From Pseudomonas viridiflava (GTDB lineage: Bacteria; Pseudomonadota; Gammaproteobacteria; Pseudomonadales; Pseudomonadaceae): DNA of 64,000 bases. A model generated the notes under the pieces. The model did not search any database, was not told the origin of the DNA, and worked only from the letters and a program-made list of their open reading frames with translations. A program made the translations under genes and the position numbers. This document shows, piece after piece, positions 16,859 to 25,901 of the stretch. Location of the stretch: contig NZ_UTKY01000122.1 in NCBI RefSeq assembly GCF_900583165.1, positions 57,102 through 121,101 of the forward strand. The letters run 5' to 3'. Within the stretch, counting starts at the first letter, position 1; every line of letters begins with the position of its first letter.

Positions 16859-18697
16859 GTGAACATCACAGACACGCGAGTCCGCAGTATCCTGATCGCC
16901 GGCGTATTGTCGCTATCGTCTTACTCCGCCCAGGGCAATTCTTTCTATTCCTTTGGCGACAGCCTCACCGACAACGGCATTTCTGTGCGTGAATTTGGCG
17001 CAGCCATCGGCAACGCGCCTGGTCGCTACCCGGGCGCGGATGGGAAATTCACCAATGGCAGCACATGGGCCGAGGTCCTACCGGGCCTGTCCGGGCTGGC
17101 CTTCAGCGATACCAACGGTTATGCAATCGGCGGCGCAAAGAGCGGATATACCGGTTTTGACGACGCCTTGGTGGGGGCGCCCACCGGTTTTCTGACCCAA
17201 ATAGAAAAGTTCAGCAGTGACGTGGTCAGTGGAAAAAAATCCTTGAGCAAAAATGACCTGATTGGCATCTGGATTGGCACCAACGATATTTTCGATGATG
17301 CGTCCCTCGCCGCATTGGATACCTACGTCAGCAATATAGAAACCGGCATCCGAACACTTCAGGCACTGGGCGCACATAACTTTGTGCTGATCGGTTCTGA
17401 TGACGTCTCGTTATTGACAGACCCTTCGCTCGCGGCAGACCCGGCCCTTGAAGCGCTTTCAATTAGTGCCAGGACCTTCAACCAGAAATTGCTGGCGCTT
17501 AATATTTCCAACGTCAACATCTACTATTTCGATGTACTGAATTTACTAAAAAACACGGTAAGTGACCCCGCGAAATATGGTTTCACTCATATCACCAGCC
17601 TGGATAACTGCGAGGCCAACCAATGCGACACACTGTCCCTTGCGCAACAGAACACCTATTTAATGAAGGACAGCATTCATTACACCGATCGCTTTGAAAG
17701 GCTGATTGCGAGTTATATCGCCAATATCATCAATGCTCGAAACACCCTCAGCGTGCAATCGACCATGGTCGGTTCAGCAGGCACCCACTTTCTTCAGCCG
17801 CTGATCAGTCGATATGACCTGCGGGGTATCGATATTGAGGCGCGTGATCAGGCCTCACCCTGGACAGTTTTTATCAACGGTGGCGTCGCTAATGGGGCCG
17901 ACCATTCGCAGATGCCCGGGCCTGGGCTCGACCCTGGAAAAGACACCTTCAAGAACAACGCCATCAGTATCGGAGTCGACTACCGACTCTCAAGTGAATG
18001 GACGCTCGGCGCGGCTCTTAACTACTCAGACATTGAATCGAGGCAAGCAAGCAAAGGTGGCAGCAACACCGCATTGCAGATGGGCCAGGCCGCGGTCATG
18101 GCGAGCTTTGCCGCACAAGGGACATTTATCAACATGGGGTTGGCCTATGGCGCCGGCCAGTTCGATATCTCACGGGCCGGCGTGTTCGACAACCTGGCTG
18201 CCTCACCCAATGCCAATGTGTTGAGTGCCGCAGTACGTGCCGGCCAATGGTTTCACTTTGAGTCCGTTGAGTTGGCCCCGGTGGTCGGCTTGGATTACTG
18301 GCGCAGCAGGATCAGTGGCTACACTGAGCAAGGCGATTCGCTGCTGCGAATGGGCGTGCGCGGCCAGCAATACGAACAGCTGCACGCCAGCCTTGGCGGG
18401 CAGATCGGCAAGCGCATCAACAGCCACGGGGCATCCGTTGAGTCACTGCTGCGCCTTACCGCAGAGCAGGCGCTGACCGACAGTGATCGAACCCTTGAAA
18501 GCTATCAACGCAACGCGCCCAACTTCAACATTAAAACACCTGTCAACGGGGCGAACGAAAGACCGTTCGGGCGCCTGAGCGCGCAAGTCGACATCCATCT
18601 GCCCTCAGGATGGGGCTTGAACTTGAATGCGATGGGTACCTTCGGCAACCAGCAGGATGATCGCTCGATAATGGCTGGCTTTAGCTACGATCTCTGA
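16859..18697 (+). CDS. GDSL/SGNH autotransporter esterase
   Basis: An outer-membrane autotransporter lipase of the EstA type, 612 residues. A signal peptide occupies about residues 1-26. The SGNH blocks follow: FGDSLTDNG with the nucleophile Ser, GTNDIFDD in block III, and DSIHYTD with the catalytic Asp-His near residue 280. The last 250 or so residues form the beta-barrel, ending FSYDL; Leu rather than the usual Phe is terminal. The start is GTG at 16859, with AGAG upstream and an AACAATAA box at 16836-16843. Located among acid-transport and acyl-CoA genes, it likely hydrolyses an ester outside the cell to feed them. Confidence 0.88.
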   Translation: MNITDTRVRSILIAGVLSLSSYSAQGNSFYSFGDSLTDNGISVREFGAAIGNAPGRYPGADGKFTNGSTWAEVLPGLSGLAFSDTNGYAIGGAKSGYTGFDDALVGAPTGFLTQIEKFSSDVVSGKKSLSKNDLIGIWIGTNDIFDDASLAALDTYVSNIETGIRTLQALGAHNFVLIGSDDVSLLTDPSLAADPALEALSISARTFNQKLLALNISNVNIYYFDVLNLLKNTVSDPAKYGFTHITSLDNCEANQCDTLSLAQQNTYLMKDSIHYTDRFERLIASYIANIINARNTLSVQSTMVGSAGTHFLQPLISRYDLRGIDIEARDQASPWTVFINGGVANGADHSQMPGPGLDPGKDTFKNNAISIGVDYRLSSEWTLGAALNYSDIESRQASKGGSNTALQMGQAAVMASFAAQGTFINMGLAYGAGQFDISRAGVFDNLAASPNANVLSAAVRAGQWFHFESVELAPVVGLDYWRSRISGYTEQGDSLLRMGVRGQQYEQLHASLGGQIGKRINSHGASVESLLRLTAEQALTDSDRTLESYQRNAPNFNIKTPVNGANERPFGRLSAQVDIHLPSGWGLNLNAMGTFGNQQDDRSIMAGFSYDL

Positions 18698-18723
18698 CGC
18701 AGGTAATGGACTTTGCGACTGGC

Positions 18724-18758
18724 GATCGGTGTGCATTAGCCCTACATTAGGGCCGATC
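18724..18758. repeat. Inverted repeat before the AraC gene
   Basis: GCCCTA (18739-18744) and TAGGGC (18748-18753) form a perfect inverted repeat around CAT. GATCGG (18724-18729) and CCGATC (18753-18758) extend the symmetry on the outside. No T-run follows, so it is more likely an operator for the downstream regulator than a terminator of the esterase gene. Confidence 0.4.
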
Positions 18759-18776
18759 ACAGCCCGAGGAGCCTTC

Positions 18777-19796
18777 ATGACACCCCCACAACAGGACAAA
18801 GGCACCACCTCCATTGCCCTGGTGCATGAAGCGTTGCATAGCGCCCGACACAGGTGTCTTGACCTGTCTGTGGCCCTGGCCAACGCTGAGATAGACCCCC
18901 TGTTGCTCGACGCGCCAAAAGCCCGGGTGTCGGCGACCGCCTTCGCCCGTCTGTGGGTGGAGTTGGCCGACCTGCTGGACGACGAATTCTTTGGCATCGA
19001 CAGTCATCCCATGCGCCGCGGCAGCTTCAAGCTGATGTGCCAGGCGCTGCTCGACTGCACCACTCTAGGCCATGCTTTGCACAGAATGCTGGTGTTTCTG
19101 AGGCTGGTCCTGGATGACGTGCATGGCGAACTCGTGGTCAAGGACGACAAGGCGTTTATCGTTTTGCATGACAAGGGCATACTGCGCCGCCTATTTGCCT
19201 ACGGCACCTGGTTTATCCTCGTACATGGGCTTTCCTGCTGGCTGGTCAACCAGCGTATTCCCGTGCACAAATTGAGCTTTCGCGCGCCCAAGCCCGCGGA
19301 TCAAAGCGATTACCGCATGCGCTTCTGCGAAGACATCGACTACGACGCCTCTACAACCTGGATCAGCTTCGACAAAAAATGCCTGGATATGAAAATCAGC
19401 CAGTCGGGCGCCACCTTGGGCCCGTTTCTCAAGGAAACGCCTGCCAGCCTGCTGGTCAGATACCGCAACGACGACAGTCTCAGCGCACAGATACGACGTT
19501 ACCTCCGGGGTTTGGCCCCGGAGTGCTGGCCCGAACGCGATGACCTCGCCGGGGTGCTGCATATGTCCAACTCCACATTGCAGCGCCGCTTACAAGCCGA
19601 AGGCACGCATTACCAAAACCTCAAGGACGACCTGCGCCGCGACATGGCGATTGACCTGCTCTCCCGTGGCGAAATGACGGTCACACAGGTCGCCACCGCC
19701 ACCGGTTTCCAGGAAACCAGCGCTTTTCACCGCGCGTTCAAGAAGTGGACCGGCGTGAGCCCCGGGGCGTATCGACGCGGTCAGCTCGACGAATAG
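18777..19796 (+). CDS. AraC-family transcriptional regulator
   Basis: A 339-residue AraC protein of the same type as those at 7328-8428 and 43042-44136. The N-terminal ligand domain has DEFFGIDSHPMRRGSFKLMC, and the C-terminus has VTQVATATGFQETSAFHRAF and WTGVSPGAYRR. ATG 18777 was chosen because CGAGGAG precedes it; the longer frame from 18729 runs through the inverted repeat. It lies between the esterase and the AAHS transporter operon and probably controls one or both. Confidence 0.88.
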   Translation: MTPPQQDKGTTSIALVHEALHSARHRCLDLSVALANAEIDPLLLDAPKARVSATAFARLWVELADLLDDEFFGIDSHPMRRGSFKLMCQALLDCTTLGHALHRMLVFLRLVLDDVHGELVVKDDKAFIVLHDKGILRRLFAYGTWFILVHGLSCWLVNQRIPVHKLSFRAPKPADQSDYRMRFCEDIDYDASTTWISFDKKCLDMKISQSGATLGPFLKETPASLLVRYRNDDSLSAQIRRYLRGLAPECWPERDDLAGVLHMSNSTLQRRLQAEGTHYQNLKDDLRRDMAIDLLSRGEMTVTQVATATGFQETSAFHRAFKKWTGVSPGAYRRGQLDE

Positions 19797-19948
19797 CCCC
19801 CCTTTCACATTCCCCCCTCTCTCACCCCTTGAATGCCCAAACAGCTCACGCACATTGATGCGCCCAGGCATGGGCGACACGCGGACGCCTTCCTAGAATG
19901 TGGCGAAGTGGACTTCACCAACAACAATAAAATTGAAGGAGACACGCC

Positions 19949-21295
19949 ATGCCACCAGTGAACGTCTATACGCTCGCAGGCGAATCAACATTCAACGGGT
20001 TCCACCGGCTTATTCTGTTCTGGTGTGTGCTGATCCTGATAATCGACGGGTATGACCTCGCCGTGGTCGGTGCCGCACTGCCCGCCATCATGCAAGACAT
20101 GGGCATTGACGCAACCAGTGCAGGGGTCATGGCCGGTTCGGCGCTGCTGGGTACGATGCTCGGCGCAATCTTCCTGGGCACCTTGGCAGACCGCATCGGC
20201 CGACCGAAGATGATCGCCATCTGCGTCGCGCTGTTTAGCCTGTTTACCGCTGCAGCGGGGCTGACCAGCGACCCCTTCAGCTTCAGTGTTTCGCGCTTCA
20301 TTGCCGGCCTCGGCATTGGCGGCGTACTACCGATTGTCACCGCACAGATGGGCGAGTTTTCGCCGGCCAGGCTGCGCACTCGCCTTGTCACCCTGGTGTT
20401 TGCCGGTTACTCAGTGGGCGGCATTCTGGTTGCACTCACCGGTAAGCACCTGATCGAGAGCCATGGCTGGCAGTCGGTGTTCTTTGTGGCAGGGCTGCCG
20501 GTACTGCTGATTCCGCTGATTTTGAAGACGATGCCGGAGTCCATGGCGTACCTGCTCAAACAAGGCCGCCAGGCTGAGCTGCGCACCATTGTGCTGCGAA
20601 TCAACCCCACGCTTGAGCTGAGCGATGAGACGCTGCTGGCCGGTCATCCGGCAGAGGCCAAGGCCGCCCTCGATAGCCCGATCAAAGGGCTGTTCAGCGA
20701 GGGGCGCGGTTTCAGTACCCTGATGATATGGGCGGCGTTCATGACCGGACTCTTCATGGTCTACGCGCTCAACTCCTGGCTGACCAAATTGATGGCGATG
20801 TCCGGCCACAGTCTTGGCTCGGCATTGAACTTCGTCATTGTGTTCAACGTTGGGGCGATTGTGGGTGCGATCGGCGGCGGCTGGTTGAGCGACAAGCTCA
20901 ATATCAAGCATGTGCTGATTGCGTTTTATGTCGTCGGTGCACTGGCGCTCACTGCGATGGCCTTTACTCGCTCCACCGAACTGCTGTTTGTGGTGGTGTT
21001 CATTGTCGGCGCCTCGACGCTGGGTACGCAGTTGATTGCCTACGCCTATGCCGGGGATTTCTACCCAACGCCAATCCGTTCAACAGGCGTAGGGTTCGCA
21101 TCGGGGGTTGGCCGAATCGGCGCAATCATCGCCCCGGTGCTGATCGGCTGGCTGGTGTCACTGGCCCTGCCCCTTGAACAGAATTTCATGGTGATCGCGT
21201 TGGCGGGTCTGCTTGGCGCGCTGGCGGTTACCTTTGTCAATCAGTCACGGGCCGACTCACAAAGGGTCAGCAAGTTGACGGCACTCACGCGCTGA
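19949..21295 (+). CDS. MFS transporter, aromatic acid:H+ symporter (AAHS) family
   Basis: Twelve-helix permease of 448 residues. The AAHS signature is seen in IDGYDLAVVGAALPAIM, the loop LGTLADRIGRPKMI, FIAGLGIGGVLPIVTAQMGEF and, late in the protein, YPTPIRSTGVGFASGVGRIGA in pieces. Relatives such as PcaK and BenK carry aromatic acids. GAAGGAG precedes ATG 19949, and an AACAACAATAA run at 19920-19930 is a candidate Crc/Hfq site. First gene of a unit with the nitroreductase, acyl-CoA ligase and porin, so the imported acid is likely the one activated by the ligase. Confidence 0.9.
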   Translation: MPPVNVYTLAGESTFNGFHRLILFWCVLILIIDGYDLAVVGAALPAIMQDMGIDATSAGVMAGSALLGTMLGAIFLGTLADRIGRPKMIAICVALFSLFTAAAGLTSDPFSFSVSRFIAGLGIGGVLPIVTAQMGEFSPARLRTRLVTLVFAGYSVGGILVALTGKHLIESHGWQSVFFVAGLPVLLIPLILKTMPESMAYLLKQGRQAELRTIVLRINPTLELSDETLLAGHPAEAKAALDSPIKGLFSEGRGFSTLMIWAAFMTGLFMVYALNSWLTKLMAMSGHSLGSALNFVIVFNVGAIVGAIGGGWLSDKLNIKHVLIAFYVVGALALTAMAFTRSTELLFVVVFIVGASTLGTQLIAYAYAGDFYPTPIRSTGVGFASGVGRIGAIIAPVLIGWLVSLALPLEQNFMVIALAGLLGALAVTFVNQSRADSQRVSKLTALTR

Positions 21296-21332
21296 ACCCC
21301 GTCCGAACTGAGCCATGTAAAGGAGGTACACC

Positions 21333-22073
21333 TTGGACCGCTTGTCACCACCGCCGCTGTCTGCGCTGCAACTGCAGCGCACTGTTGACTGGACTATCAG
21401 CTCACGTCGCAGTGTCAGGGCGTTTCTTCCGACGGCCGTGGCCCATGAGGAAATCGAGGCCATTCTGGATATCGCACGCTTCAGTGCCTCAGGCGTGAAT
21501 ATGCAACCGTGGCGGGTGCACGTGGTGACCGGTGACGCCAAGGAGCAGCTGTCGCAGGCCATCGCCGCTGTCGATAACGACCCGCAACTCAGTCGCGACA
21601 TGCAGGACCCCTACGAATACTACCCGCGCGAATGGACCACGCCTTATCTGGATCGCCGACGCAAGGTGGGTTGGGACCTCTACGGGTTGCTGGGGATTGC
21701 CAAGCACGAAAAGCAGCGTATGCACCAACAGCACGGGCGCAACTACCGTTTCTTCGATGCCCCGGTTGGCCTGCTGTTTACCGTCGACAAGGTATTGGAG
21801 CAAGGCAGCTTGCTGGACTATGGCATGTTTTTGCAAAGCGTCATGCTGGCCGCGCTCGGGCGCGGTTTGCACACCTGCCCGCAGGCGGCGTTTCTCAAGT
21901 ACCACCCGGTTATCGCGCAGACGCTGAACATTCCCGCCGACCAGATGCTGGTGTGTGGCATGAGCCTGGGCTATGCCGACCCCCAGGCGATTGAAAACAC
22001 GCTGGTCACCGCACGGGAACCGGTCAGCGCTTTCGCTGTTTTTCACAATAATAATAAGGAGACCTGCCCATGA
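21333..22073 (+). CDS. Nitroreductase-family flavoprotein
   Basis: An FMN-dependent oxidoreductase of 246 residues. The family start RRSVRAFLPTAVAHEEIEAIL is visible in pieces near residue 28, followed by RFSASGVNMQPWRVHVV, and late in the protein a DYGMFLQSVMLAALGRGLHTCPQAAF region. The start is TTG at 21333, supported by a perfect AGGAGG at 21321-21326. The stop overlaps the ligase start by four bases. In catabolic operons such enzymes reduce enoates or quinones as well as nitro groups; the real substrate is unknown. Confidence 0.85.
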   Translation: MDRLSPPPLSALQLQRTVDWTISSRRSVRAFLPTAVAHEEIEAILDIARFSASGVNMQPWRVHVVTGDAKEQLSQAIAAVDNDPQLSRDMQDPYEYYPREWTTPYLDRRRKVGWDLYGLLGIAKHEKQRMHQQHGRNYRFFDAPVGLLFTVDKVLEQGSLLDYGMFLQSVMLAALGRGLHTCPQAAFLKYHPVIAQTLNIPADQMLVCGMSLGYADPQAIENTLVTAREPVSAFAVFHNNNKETCP

Positions 22074-23707
22074 TCAGTGGACTTGAGCACAACCCGGCCA
22101 ACCATGTGCCCTTGACCCCCCTGGGGTTCCTGGACCGTGCTGCGCTGGTTCATCCGGAACGTATTGCGATCATTCACGGCGACGTGCGGCGCACGTGGGC
22201 ACACACGCGAGAACGCTGTTATCGACTCGCTTCAGCGCTAGTCAGCCGGGGCGTACAACCGGGTGAGACAGTGTCAATCCTCTCGCCGAATACCCCGGCA
22301 ATGATCGAGGCCCACTTCGGCATTCCGCTGAGCGGTGCCATTCTCAATACCATCAACCATCGCTTGGACGCTGACGGCATTGCGTTCATCTTGCAGCACA
22401 GCGAGTGCAGGTTGTTATTGGTCGATTGCGAGTTCATGGCCGTGGCAGGCGCGGCACTGGCCAAGCTTGAGCGGCCGCCGGCCATCGTGATGATTCGCGA
22501 TCACCTGGCCACCCCCTGGACAGGCGCGCAGGCACCGGACTATGAAAGCCTGCTCACGCAAGGCGACCCGCAGTTTGAGGGCGTAAGGCCCGCAACCGAG
22601 TGGCAGCCCATCGCGCTGAACTACACCTCAGGCACCACCGGCGATCCCAAAGGCGTGGTGGTCAGCCACCGTGGCACCTACCTGATGAGCCTGCTGCAAA
22701 TGACCAACTGGCCGCTGCCGCAAGCACCACGGTATTTGTGGACGCTGCCGATGTTCCATGCAAACGGCTGGTGCTTCACCTGGGCGATTACCGCTGCGGC
22801 AGGCACTCATATTTGCCTGCGCAAAGTCACCGCCGAGGCGGTGCTGGACGCCATCGCCGAGCACCACGCCGACCATTTCTGCGCGGCACCAACGGTGATG
22901 GCGATGATTGCCAATACGCCAGCGCCGCCGCCATTACCGCACCCGGTTCGGGTGTTGACCGCCGGCTCACCGCCTCCGGCCTCCGTGCTGGACGCGGTAG
23001 TGGCCATGGGTTTCCAGGTGGATCACGTGTACGGCATCACGGAAGTGGCGGGCACGCCCATCAGTTGCGTCTGGCAAGACGGTTGGGACCAACTCGACGC
23101 GACCGACAAAGCCCGGCTGCGCGTCAGGCAAGGCGCTCGGGCGGCGGCATTCGAGGGTTTGATGGTGGCCGACGGCGAAACCCTTGAACCTGTCCCCCAC
23201 GATGGCCAGACCACCGGTGAGCTGTTGCTGCGTGGCAACACCGTGATGATGGGCTACCTGAAAAACCCCTCAGCCACGCAAAAAGCTTTTGAAGGCGGGT
23301 GGTTTCACACGGGTGATGTCGCCGTGGTACATCCCGACGGCTACCTGCAGATCACCGACCGCTGCAAAGACGTGATTATCTCTGGGGGCGAAAATATTTC
23401 TTCAGTGGAAATCGAAGACATCCTCCACGGGCACGCATCGGTGCTGCACGCCGCCGTAGTGGCGCAGCCGGATAACAAATGGGGCGAAGTACCCTGCGCC
23501 TTCATCGAGTTGAAAAGCCAGGCACCAGTGCCGAGCGAAGCGGAACTGATCGCTTACTGCCAGGCACGACTGGCGCGCTACAAGTGCCCTAGCCGGGTGG
23601 TATTTGGGGAAGTGCCAAAAACGGCGACTGGAAAAATCCAGAAGTTCATCCTACGCCAACTGGCCGGTAGCCAAGAGGCGATCACCCGCTTGGCTTCCAG
23701 CGGCTGA
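22070..23707 (+). CDS. Acyl-CoA synthetase (AMP-forming)
   Basis: Adenylate-forming ligase of 545 residues. The ATP-binding motif YTSGTTGDPKGVV is near residue 185, VYGITEV near 320, and WFHTGDVAVVHPDGYLQITDR with KDVIISGGENIS later. The C-terminal catalytic lysine lies in PKTATGKIQKF. It resembles the medium-chain or methylmercaptopropionate-type ligases. An AATAATAA box (22047-22057) lies in the end of the nitroreductase gene just before GGAG and ATG 22070, again fitting Crc/Hfq control. It should activate the acid brought in by the AAHS permease for the beta-oxidation enzymes at 8591-12855. Confidence 0.9.
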   Translation: MISGLEHNPANHVPLTPLGFLDRAALVHPERIAIIHGDVRRTWAHTRERCYRLASALVSRGVQPGETVSILSPNTPAMIEAHFGIPLSGAILNTINHRLDADGIAFILQHSECRLLLVDCEFMAVAGAALAKLERPPAIVMIRDHLATPWTGAQAPDYESLLTQGDPQFEGVRPATEWQPIALNYTSGTTGDPKGVVVSHRGTYLMSLLQMTNWPLPQAPRYLWTLPMFHANGWCFTWAITAAAGTHICLRKVTAEAVLDAIAEHHADHFCAAPTVMAMIANTPAPPPLPHPVRVLTAGSPPPASVLDAVVAMGFQVDHVYGITEVAGTPISCVWQDGWDQLDATDKARLRVRQGARAAAFEGLMVADGETLEPVPHDGQTTGELLLRGNTVMMGYLKNPSATQKAFEGGWFHTGDVAVVHPDGYLQITDRCKDVIISGGENISSVEIEDILHGHASVLHAAVVAQPDNKWGEVPCAFIELKSQAPVPSEAELIAYCQARLARYKCPSRVVFGEVPKTATGKIQKFILRQLAGSQEAITRLASSG

Positions 23708-23817
23708 CCCCGCCTCAGCTTTCAAACACTGTCCATATTGCGCAGCGCGCCGGATGCGCCTTGGGGGAGCCGTGCGCGCTGAAAACACCAAAAACAACAA
23801 CAAAAGGTGCATCAGAC

Positions 23818-25080
23818 ATGCTTACAACACGTACCGCCTCGGTGACGAGCTTGCTGGCTTGCTGTGTGGCGCCCAGCGCCTTCGCAGACTTTCTCGGCGA
23901 CACTCACACCAGCCTGGAGCTGCGCAACTTCTACTACAACCGAGACTTTCGCAATGAAGGGGCCAGCCAATCCAAGCGCGATGAATGGGCACAGGGCTTT
24001 ATCTTGAATGTTCAGTCCGGGTTTACCGATGGCCGCGTTGGGTTCGGTCTGGATGCACTTGGCTTGCTGGGCGTGAAGCTGGACTCAAGCCCTGACCGCA
24101 CGGGCTCCGGCCTGCTGGCTTATGACTCGCAACGTAACGTTGAGGATGCATACGCCAAGTTCATCCCCACTGCCAAGGCACGCATCAGCCGCAGCGAACT
24201 GCGTATGGGTGGGCTCAATCCGGTGATGCCACTGCTGTCGAGCAATAACAGCCGACTGCTGCCCCAAGTGTTCCGGGGCGGCATGTTAGTGTCCAAAGAG
24301 CTCGATGCACTGACCTTCAGTGCACTGCGCCTCAACGCGGTGAAACAACGCAACTCGACCGACTTCGAAGCCCTCACGGCGTTCGGCTACAAACCGGTGA
24401 AGGCCGATCACTTCACTTACCTTGGGGTGGATTATAAAGCGACCCCCCAACTCACACTGAGTTACCACATCGCTGAGTTGGAAGACCTGTACCGCACGAA
24501 CTTTCTTGGCCTTAAATATGAGCATGCCGTGGGCAGCGGTACCGTGGTGTCCGATGTGCGCTATTTTTCTGCTGGCGATAGCGGGGATCAAGGCATTGGC
24601 AATGTGAACAACCGCACACTCAGCGCACTGTTGTCGTTTCGCCAAAGCGGCCACACCTTCGGCGCTGGCCTGCAGAAAGCCTGGGGCGACACTCCGTTTG
24701 CCATGCTCAACGGCACTGACACCTACCTGTTCGGCGAGTCGTTGGTCAGCACCTTTACCGCACCTCGGGAGCAGGTCTGGATCGCACGCTACGATTTCGA
24801 CTTTGCCGCCGCGGGTCTGCCGGGACTCACCCTGGGCTTGAAATACGCGAAGGGGCAAGATATTGACCCGACGCTGCTGACTTCAACCCAGGCGGCCCGC
24901 CTGCGCCAGGCAGACGAGGATGGCAAGGAGTGGGAGCGCGTCACCGATATCACCTATACAGTGCAAAGCGGCCCGCTGAAGAACGTGACGGCCCAGTGGC
25001 GCAATTCGACCAATCGATCGTCCTACGCCGATAGCGCCAATGAAAACAGGTTGATCTTGCGGTACACCTTCAAGTTCTGA
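23818..25080 (+). CDS. OprD-family outer-membrane porin
   Basis: Substrate-specific porin of 420 residues. The signal peptide ends AFA before DFLGDTHTSLELRNFYYNRD, the typical OprD opening. WAQGFILNVQSGFTDGRVGFG, DALGLLGVKLDSS, a C-terminal NRLILRYTFKF and final Phe complete the family pattern. ATG 23818 was chosen over 23761 because it starts the signal peptide and follows AGG. An AACAACAACAA run at 23793-23803 is a strong CA-type Crc/Hfq site. Probably the outer-membrane entry for the acid of this cluster. Confidence 0.92.
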   Translation: MLTTRTASVTSLLACCVAPSAFADFLGDTHTSLELRNFYYNRDFRNEGASQSKRDEWAQGFILNVQSGFTDGRVGFGLDALGLLGVKLDSSPDRTGSGLLAYDSQRNVEDAYAKFIPTAKARISRSELRMGGLNPVMPLLSSNNSRLLPQVFRGGMLVSKELDALTFSALRLNAVKQRNSTDFEALTAFGYKPVKADHFTYLGVDYKATPQLTLSYHIAELEDLYRTNFLGLKYEHAVGSGTVVSDVRYFSAGDSGDQGIGNVNNRTLSALLSFRQSGHTFGAGLQKAWGDTPFAMLNGTDTYLFGESLVSTFTAPREQVWIARYDFDFAAAGLPGLTLGLKYAKGQDIDPTLLTSTQAARLRQADEDGKEWERVTDITYTVQSGPLKNVTAQWRNSTNRSSYADSANENRLILRYTFKF

Positions 25081-25106
25081 TCAAAGGACCGTCAGATCCA
25101 GGTGTA

Positions 25107-25901
25107 TTAAAAAATATCCTTCCAGCCACGCAACGCGACCATGCACGCCAACGATGAACCCACCGAGGATTGAGCGTGGCTTTCGAGCCGTTCCCACAGT
25201 GTAGGTAGCCGGGTTCTAAGAAAAGGATTGGTCGCTTTCTCTGTCCCGATACTGCTGGGTAGCGTGCACTGCCCCTGAGCGCGGCGTATTTCAACCGCGC
25301 GCAGTCTGTTTTCGATAGCGCGGTTACCGGGCTCAACGAGGTGCGCAAAGCGTAGGTTACTGAGCGTATATTCATGCGCGCAGTACACCCGCGTTGCCTC
25401 AGGCAGCGCAGCCAGACGCTCAAGTGAACTGAGCATCTGCGCCGCCGTGCCCTCGAACAATCGACCACAGCCGCCTGCGAATAACGTGTCCCCCGTGAAC
25501 AGCACGGCCTCATCGGGCAAGTAATACGCAATGTGCCCCAGCGTATGCCCCGGGACAGCAATCGTGTTGACTGTGCGGCCAAGGACAACGACATGGTCGG
25601 CCGCGTGAAGTGCGATATCGCGGCACGGGATGGGTTCCGTCGCAGGACCCAACACGCGAACGCCATAGCGTTCCTTGAGCACCGCCACACCGTCGACATG
25701 GTCGCTGTGATGGTGGGTAATCAAGATGTCCCGCAACTTCCATTGAGGATGGCTTTGCAACCAATTGATCACCGGGGTTGCATCGCCAGGATCAACCACC
25801 ACGCACTCACGCAACTGCGGGTCAGCCAACAACCAGATGTAATTGTCTTCAAACGCTGGAAGTGCAATCACGTCCAGCGACTGAACGGTACCCGCAGTCA
25901 T
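25107..25901 (-). CDS. gloB: Hydroxyacylglutathione hydrolase (glyoxalase II)
   Basis: Metallo-beta-lactamase-fold hydrolase of 264 residues that releases glutathione from S-lactoylglutathione. The two-metal motif THHHSDHVDG is near residue 60, VPGHTLGHIAYY near 115, and FTGDTLFAGGCGRLFEG near 135. The C-terminal domain with NPFLR is present. ATG 25901 overlaps the stop of the GMC oxidoreductase by four bases, so gloB is translationally coupled to that flavoprotein, an unusual partnership. A chromosomal housekeeping gloB probably exists elsewhere. Confidence 0.92.
   Translation of the reverse strand: MTAGTVQSLDVIALPAFEDNYIWLLADPQLRECVVVDPGDATPVINWLQSHPQWKLRDILITHHHSDHVDGVAVLKERYGVRVLGPATEPIPCRDIALHAADHVVVLGRTVNTIAVPGHTLGHIAYYLPDEAVLFTGDTLFAGGCGRLFEGTAAQMLSSLERLAALPEATRVYCAHEYTLSNLRFAHLVEPGNRAIENRLRAVEIRRAQGQCTLPSSIGTEKATNPFLRTRLPTLWERLESHAQSSVGSSLACMVALRGWKDIF

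Noticed and set aside
25081..25106. Bidirectional terminator between porin and gloB
   Set aside because: The short gap has an A/T-rich run but no stem of useful length.
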